Virus record (IMG/VR): IMGVR_UViG_3300043466_000283
Location: 1 to 34,318 of that record
Length of the DNA: 34,318 nucleotides
Reading direction: 5' to 3' (one strand)
From: a virus
The position numbers and the translations under genes are program-made. Below, one piece after another: positions 30,384-34,318 of this stretch. The notes beneath the pieces were generated by a model, which was given only the letters and a program-made list of their open reading frames with translations, did not search any database and was not told the origin of the DNA. Each line of letters opens with the position of its first letter. Positions within the stretch are counted from its first letter, which is position 1.

Positions 30384-32241
30384 CTCTTGAAATTGTTGCG
30401 TTTGTTCTATTTATTGATCCTACCAAGTCACTACCTCTTAAACTTAAATTTACTGCACCAGCCATATTCATTGGACCACCACTAACACCAGCAAAAGATG
30501 GAGCGGCTACACTACCAGCACCACCAAAACCACCTCCTCCAAATCCTAAAGCACCAGTTATGCCACTTAATAATGTTGCACCAATACCACCACCACCAGC
30601 TGCAAAACCTGGGAGAAATATTGATGCTAATAATGTAATAATACCAGTTGCAATAACTTTAGCAACTATTTGGCTAATAGCCTTTAAAATTGCTTGAGCA
30701 AACTCCTTAAAAGCAAACTTCCCAGTTTGTAAAAAGTTACTAAATAAATCCTCAACTGGACCAAAAAAAGTGCCATTTATTAAATTAAATGCTGATTGTA
30801 AGTTAGCATCTTTCTTAATTTGATTTAATGCATCTTGAGCTATTGTTGCTTGCTCAGTAAGTTTAGCAGTATTTATTGGTATTGCTGGAGGTGCAGTTGG
30901 TAAGGTTCTTGGGGTAGTTATACCACCTTCCCTCTCAAGCTTTCTCCTTTGATTGGTTGCATCCCTTAAATTTTTTAAATCCTGGTTATTTAAAAAATCT
31001 TGTCTTTTTATTCTATCTTGAGTAGTTCTTAAAGCCTCAACCCTATCTTTCTCTTCTTTTCTAGCTGCTTCGCTTGTTATTCTTTTATTGTCAGATGCAG
31101 CTTTTTTATTTTTTTTAACTTGATTTTTTTGGTCAGTTAACTTTTTATTTGCCGCATCGACTGGGGCTTGTAAGGAGTTTTGTATCCTTATGTTTTTATC
31201 TAACTCAGTATTATATAAAGAAATATCATCTCTTAGAGATTGAACAATTTTATTTTGTTTATTGTATCTCTCGGTAGCAGCATCAACATCTCTTGTATCT
31301 ACTTGATCAGCCTTACCAATGAATTTTACTGGAGCTCTCTTTGCATCATCAAGTTCACCCTTTAACTTATTTAATAAATTTACTTGCTTTGCTAATTCAA
31401 CACTTGTCTCACCTACTGCAGCCTCAAAGCCTTTTGATATTGCAGCCTTTTGAATACTAACAATATAATTGTCAACTGCATTCTTTAAATCATTTAATTT
31501 AGTTTTCTCAAGGTCTAAATTCCCAAAATACTCCTTACTTATATCTTTTAAATCATTAAGCGCAGCATTCCTTTCATTATAAGTTGCAGTTTGGTCCAAT
31601 ACAATAGATGCAAGAGTTCTTACTCTTGAAATAGTACCCTCAGTTGATGCAATCTCTTCAGCATTTATTTCAATGCTATCTCTTTTCTCTTGGTTAAACT
31701 TTTCGTAAGATTTTGTAGCTTCAAGTATTTCCTCACTATAAATACTTTGCTTATTTATTATAGCATCTAAAGCACCGCCAACACTACCATATTTTTGAAC
31801 AAGTACAGTAATTGCTGATATTGCAGCACCTATAGCAAATGTCACACCAGCTGGACCAACAAGTGATGCACCAATCGCTTTTAAAGCATTTACCGCTCCT
31901 CCACTTTGTTTACTTAAATTTCCAAGCTGGTCAAATAAAATTGGTAAGTTATTTTGTATCGCTATAAATCCAAATGGAGCATCCCTTGCAACTTGCCCAA
32001 GTGCAGAAAGAGATGCAGCCCCATCATTTACCGCTTTGGGTAATTGTGATAAACCAGTTGAACGAAGATTGACAAGACTGGTTTGTAAATCTGAAATGTA
32101 TTTATTTGTCTCTACAATTGCAGCACCAGTCTTATTTTTTAATTCAGATTGGACCTTCTTTAACTCTGCTTCAACTTGTGAAATAGATTTAGTGAACCCA
32201 GAGACATCAGCACCCAACCGAAATATAAAATCTTCATTCAT
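30376..32241 (-). CDS. Tail tape measure protein, 621 aa
   Basis: A long helical protein: a first coiled-coil region (VSGFTKSISQVEAELKKVQS...), hydrophobic segments around residues 120-165 (SLVGPAGVTFAIGAAISAIT), a charged central coiled coil rich in K, D and N, and a Gly/Ala-rich hydrophobic C-terminal part (ILKAISQIVAKVIATGIITL, FAAGGGGIG). This layout is typical of tape measures, which set tail length; at roughly 0.15 nm per residue it suggests a tail just under 100 nm. The start overlaps the chaperone T reading frame by 4 bp (ATGA). Confidence 0.88.
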   Translation of the reverse strand: MNEDFIFRLGADVSGFTKSISQVEAELKKVQSELKNKTGAAIVETNKYISDLQTSLVNLRSTGLSQLPKAVNDGAASLSALGQVARDAPFGFIAIQNNLPILFDQLGNLSKQSGGAVNALKAIGASLVGPAGVTFAIGAAISAITVLVQKYGSVGGALDAIINKQSIYSEEILEATKSYEKFNQEKRDSIEINAEEIASTEGTISRVRTLASIVLDQTATYNERNAALNDLKDISKEYFGNLDLEKTKLNDLKNAVDNYIVSIQKAAISKGFEAAVGETSVELAKQVNLLNKLKGELDDAKRAPVKFIGKADQVDTRDVDAATERYNKQNKIVQSLRDDISLYNTELDKNIRIQNSLQAPVDAANKKLTDQKNQVKKNKKAASDNKRITSEAARKEEKDRVEALRTTQDRIKRQDFLNNQDLKNLRDATNQRRKLEREGGITTPRTLPTAPPAIPINTAKLTEQATIAQDALNQIKKDANLQSAFNLINGTFFGPVEDLFSNFLQTGKFAFKEFAQAILKAISQIVAKVIATGIITLLASIFLPGFAAGGGGIGATLLSGITGALGFGGGGFGGAGSVAAPSFAGVSGGPMNMAGAVNLSLRGSDLVGSINRTNATISRVG

Positions 32242-32878
32242 TGTCTTAACCTTTTGAATATTTCTCTTGCCACATCATCACTAAGTCCATTCTTAACCAC
32301 CTCATCACCTGGTAAATTCCACATCGCCTCTGGTGTTTTTGGTGCGCTCTTTGGATCACCCATTAAGCGCACCATTGTAAACATCAAGAGTCTTGTTTGC
32401 CGATAAGTGTCGACCTTTTTATCCTCGTGTCCTTTTATCATTAGGGACAAATGCCTTGGACTCATATCATAGAAATCACGAGGTAAAAGGCACAATTCAC
32501 CAAAGGCAAATGCCTCTATTTCTTCCCACGAGATGTCTTTTTTTTTGCTTGGTTATTTTCACTAACTGCGCCTTGAATATATTGGTTGTTAGTCCAAATT
32601 TCAATAACGCTCTTTATTTGAGTCATTACATCTTCATTGGTCAAATTAAATTCAATCCAATCAACAAACTCCTCAAACTTTAGTGATGGCTCAACATCTT
32701 TAACAAGGCAGTTATTAAAATAACCACTATAAATAATGTGAGCAATACCAATCTCATTTAGGTCTCCACCTTGATATGACTTGCCCTCGACAAGCTTATC
32801 TTGTAAGTATCTAAATGATGCCATTCCAAATTTAAGTCCGACCTTTTGGTCGTTAATAGTTATAGTAGTATAATTCAT
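32238..32878 (-). CDS. Tail assembly chaperone GT fusion by -1 frameshift
   Basis: The G frame (32878-32516) can pass to the T frame (down to 32238) by a -1 slip on nine A residues, giving about 213 residues. After the slip the product reads KDISWEEIEAFAFGELCLLP and goes on to DFYDMSPRHLSLMIKGHE, ending in EIFKRLRQ. The T frame stays open from the slip site although it has no good start of its own before 32495, which is the usual sign of a G/GT gene pair. The long product binds the tape measure and the short one coats it during tail assembly. It is located between tail tube and tape measure, as in lambda-like phages. Confidence 0.88.
32516..32878 (-). CDS. Tail assembly chaperone G-like, 120 aa
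   Basis: The short, unshifted product: MNYTTITINDQKVGLKFGMA, then a helical body with KFEEFVDWIEFNLTNEDV, then the basic tail AKKKTSRGKK after the slip site and a TAG at 32518. It follows the tail tube gene by 8 bp. It is the major form of the chaperone pair. Confidence 0.87.
   Translation of the reverse strand: MNYTTITINDQKVGLKFGMASFRYLQDKLVEGKSYQGGDLNEIGIAHIIYSGYFNNCLVKDVEPSLKFEEFVDWIEFNLTNEDVMTQIKSVIEIWTNNQYIQGAVSENNQAKKKTSRGKK
32537..32548 (-). other. Programmed -1 frameshift site (A9 run)
   Basis: Minus-strand codons GCA-AAA-AAA-AAG give nine A residues. A slip by one base on A-AAA-AAA/AAG re-pairs perfectly and opens the T frame. The zero-frame stop follows six codons later. No strong hairpin is needed for such runs. 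Confidence 0.87.
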
Positions 32879-32886
32879 AAGTTAAA

Positions 32887-33327
32887 TTAAGCAGTAATGT
32901 CCAAAGTGCCATTTGATTGGATAGTGCCAGAAAAGTTGATAAACTCAGTAGTTGATTGGTTCAAAGTTAAATCCGTGATATATCCCATAAATTGGTGATA
33001 ATATACCGTTCCAGCTGATGAACCAGTCACAACTGGGTTTTGTACTCTAACCGCAACTTGTGTCTTGTTTACCATTGCATTTAATACCTCTTCATAAGAG
33101 ATAGAAACAGTTGGTAACCCACCTGGGTCAGTCTCGCAAATTGCATCAAAGTCAACACTCATCTGAGGTGCAGAAGGTGAAGTAAAAACACCACAATTTG
33201 TTTGCTCAGTTGTTGCATCCATTGTGGTATTTACTGATGAAGTTCTCAAACAAACCAATGGCTTGTAAGAAGTACCACCAGCTACATCAATCTCGATGTT
33301 TTGTAATGATCCTAAAATTTGTCCCAT
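32887..33327 (-). CDS. Major tail (tube) protein, 146 aa
   Basis: A 146-residue tail tube subunit of the TP901-1/HK97 gpV-like type. The start IEIDVAGGTSYKPLVCLRTS, the middle SPSAPQMSVDFDAICETDPG and the end QFMGYITDLTLNQSTTEFIN...GTIQSNGTLDITA fit the family pattern of two facing sheets with a flexible loop. Leader AACCAAAAATAAAAGTAAAA is A-rich, as in other abundant structural genes here. It lies between the tail terminator and the chaperone genes. Confidence 0.85.
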   Translation of the reverse strand: MGQILGSLQNIEIDVAGGTSYKPLVCLRTSSVNTTMDATTEQTNCGVFTSPSAPQMSVDFDAICETDPGGLPTVSISYEEVLNAMVNKTQVAVRVQNPVVTGSSAGTVYYHQFMGYITDLTLNQSTTEFINFSGTIQSNGTLDITA

Positions 33328-33335
33328 TTTTACTT

Positions 33336-33767
33336 TTATTTTTGGTTAACTAAATTGCTAATTGTTATTATCTTTCTTGCTATAAAATTGTCTCCATTAA
33401 TTACTGGTAAATAAGTAGATAATGTCCTTGCAGTTGGAAAAACCTCAAAGTTTGCATCATCAAAGCCATCCACTTGAGTGTCTGGAATTAATATATTAAG
33501 TATTTGCGATGTGATATTATCAACGATACTATTATCATAAATGCGATATTGCTCACTATTTATCTCAATAACAACGTCAACAACATTACCAAAGCTATTA
33601 TTAGTGTTTGAAGCAACCTCAGTAATTGAACTAATAATCACATAATTTTGCGGCAATGTCCTAAATGGGTTTTGTCCATATACTGGCACATCCTTGCCAT
33701 TGTATGACAAGTTACCATTTAAGGCATTGACATAAATTGTGCGCACATTATTAGAACAATCAAGCAT
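33336..33767 (-). CDS. Tail terminator / completion protein-like, 143 aa
   Basis: The N-terminal part NVRTIYVNALNGNLSYNGKD, then VPVYGQNPFRTLPQNYVIIS, and the middle VVDVVIEINSEQYRIYDNSI are typical of DUF3168-type tail terminators, which cap the tube at the neck. Position between the gp10-like and tail tube genes agrees. It overlaps the gp10-like gene by 8 bp. Confidence 0.75.
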   Translation of the reverse strand: MLDCSNNVRTIYVNALNGNLSYNGKDVPVYGQNPFRTLPQNYVIISSITEVASNTNNSFGNVVDVVIEINSEQYRIYDNSIVDNITSQILNILIPDTQVDGFDDANFEVFPTARTLSTYLPVINGDNFIARKIITISNLVNQK

Positions 33768-34203
33768 TTTTACTCCTTATTATCTTTATTGCCTCTTCCT
33801 TAAATTTTGGATAGTATGCAAGTATTGAAGGTCTCATATATGGTCTCGCTGGTAAGTTAACTTGCTTTATTCCCCTACCTTTAAACTGAGCCGCTATATT
33901 TGCCCATTCAGTTTTCTCTGGTGGTATAAACCCAGTACCAGTCCCAAACTCAACATAAGCCGCGTAATTAGTTTGAGCAACCAAATAGTAAGAAAGAAAT
34001 TGATCCTTTTTTAGTGATATTGAATTTCTTAGTCTACCAGTATCTACTGCAACCAAATTTTTTGCACTTGTAGCCATTAATTCTCCAGTTGCAGCTAACT
34101 CTCTATCTATCAAAACAGCATTGCCGTTAACTTTATTTTTATAACGGTTTAGCAACCTTTGAAAAGCTGCATCACTAACTTGTATATTTATTCCTTTTGC
34201 CAC
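33760..34203 (-). CDS. HK97 gp10-like head-tail / tail protein, 147 aa
   Basis: The family signature is clear: TSAKNLVAVDTGRLRNSISL, NYAAYVEFGTGTG and ARPYMRPSILAYY. Proteins of this family sit at the head-tail joint. It starts with GTG at 34203, sharing a base with the connector's TAG, and its first 15 codons are repeated at the left end of the window. The gene order connector, gp10, terminator, tube is continuous only when the sequence is closed into a circle. Confidence 0.88.
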   Translation of the reverse strand: MAKGINIQVSDAAFQRLLNRYKNKVNGNAVLIDRELAATGELMATSAKNLVAVDTGRLRNSISLKKDQFLSYYLVAQTNYAAYVEFGTGTGFIPPEKTEWANIAAQFKGRGIKQVNLPARPYMRPSILAYYPKFKEEAIKIIRSKNA

Positions 34204-34318
34204 TATATTACTACAGTCTTATATTGATGATAATTGAGTCCATCCCAATAAGGATATTGTGTAATTACACCTTGTGGGTCTGCACTCATTTTCTTACCTC
34301 TATTTTCATACGACCAAG
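34158..34318. repeat. Terminal overlap, right copy
   Basis: This copy corresponds to bases 1-161 and closes the circle. All four differences fall within the last 35 bases, the far end of the overlap. Confidence 0.93.
34203..34318 (-). CDS. 3' end of head-tail connector gene (duplicate of 46-161, variant copy)
   Basis: The last 38 codons of the connector gene, repeated at the right end and open at the 5' side. Compared with the complete copy, one codon changes Asn to Ser (AAC to AGT) and two changes are silent (AGG to AGA, TCT to TCG). It should not be counted as a second gene. Confidence 0.92.
   Translation of the reverse strand, partial: WSYENRGKKMSADPQGVITQYPYWDGLNYHQYKTVVI

Overview
The window is one complete genome unit of a tailed phage with siphovirus gene content (HK97-type head, long non-contractile tail), probably infecting a Bacteroidota host. 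Bases 1-161 and 34158-34318 are the same locus, so the molecule is circular or circularly permuted with a unit of 34157 bp. The last 35 bases of that overlap carry four differences, which points to a mixed natural population. The host guess rests on A/T-rich leaders with few Shine-Dalgarno sites, one good TTTG-N19-TAATTTAG promoter of the Bacteroidota type, and fibre proteins of a style common in phages of that phylum. All genes lie on the minus strand, so transcription runs from high to low coordinates. I see no integrase, no tRNA genes and no phage DNA polymerase.

Layout in transcription order. Early/replication block (18851 to about 9140): promoter with operator-like dyad, small membrane protein, HTH regulator, anchored small protein, SSB-like protein with a DDVPF tail, PD-(D/E)XK nuclease, several short overlapping ORFs, SF2 helicase, beta-class DNA methyltransferase, VRR-NUC nuclease, primase-SF3 helicase, a repeat-rich origin candidate and a stand-alone DnaA domain IV protein. 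Packaging/head block (8923 to 2251): small terminase candidate, a repeat-bearing gap, large terminase, portal, MuF protein, HNH endonuclease, prohead protease, major capsid protein and an intrinsic terminator. Cargo (2203 to 606): two glycosyltransferase genes between capsid and head-tail connector. Tail block (606, across the junction, to 27334): connector, gp10-like protein, tail terminator, tail tube, G/GT frameshift chaperones, tape measure, tail tip and a second tube-like protein. Fibre/lysis block (27321 to 18965): two holin-like small proteins, baseplate/fibre proteins, amidase, coiled-coil peptide, GH19 endolysin, single-protein spanin, DEDD exonuclease and HExxH protein, ended by a terminator.

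The most unusual feature is in the GT4 glycosyltransferase. Its first beta strand (start 1627) and the rest of the protein are in different frames. They are separated by a 47-nt segment that holds a 13-bp hairpin and is bounded by two identical TGC codons. Removing exactly 47 nt rejoins the conserved HNC/GAEWM motif. This has the layout of a translational bypassing element such as the T4 gene 60 hop, although a broken gene with reinitiation at a TGATG in the loop is the main alternative. The second notable feature is a candidate replication origin made of nine exact GATGGC words plus two variants in about 315 bp. Five of them are spaced by one helical turn inside the coding tail of the primase-helicase, next to an AT-only tract and the DnaA-like gene.
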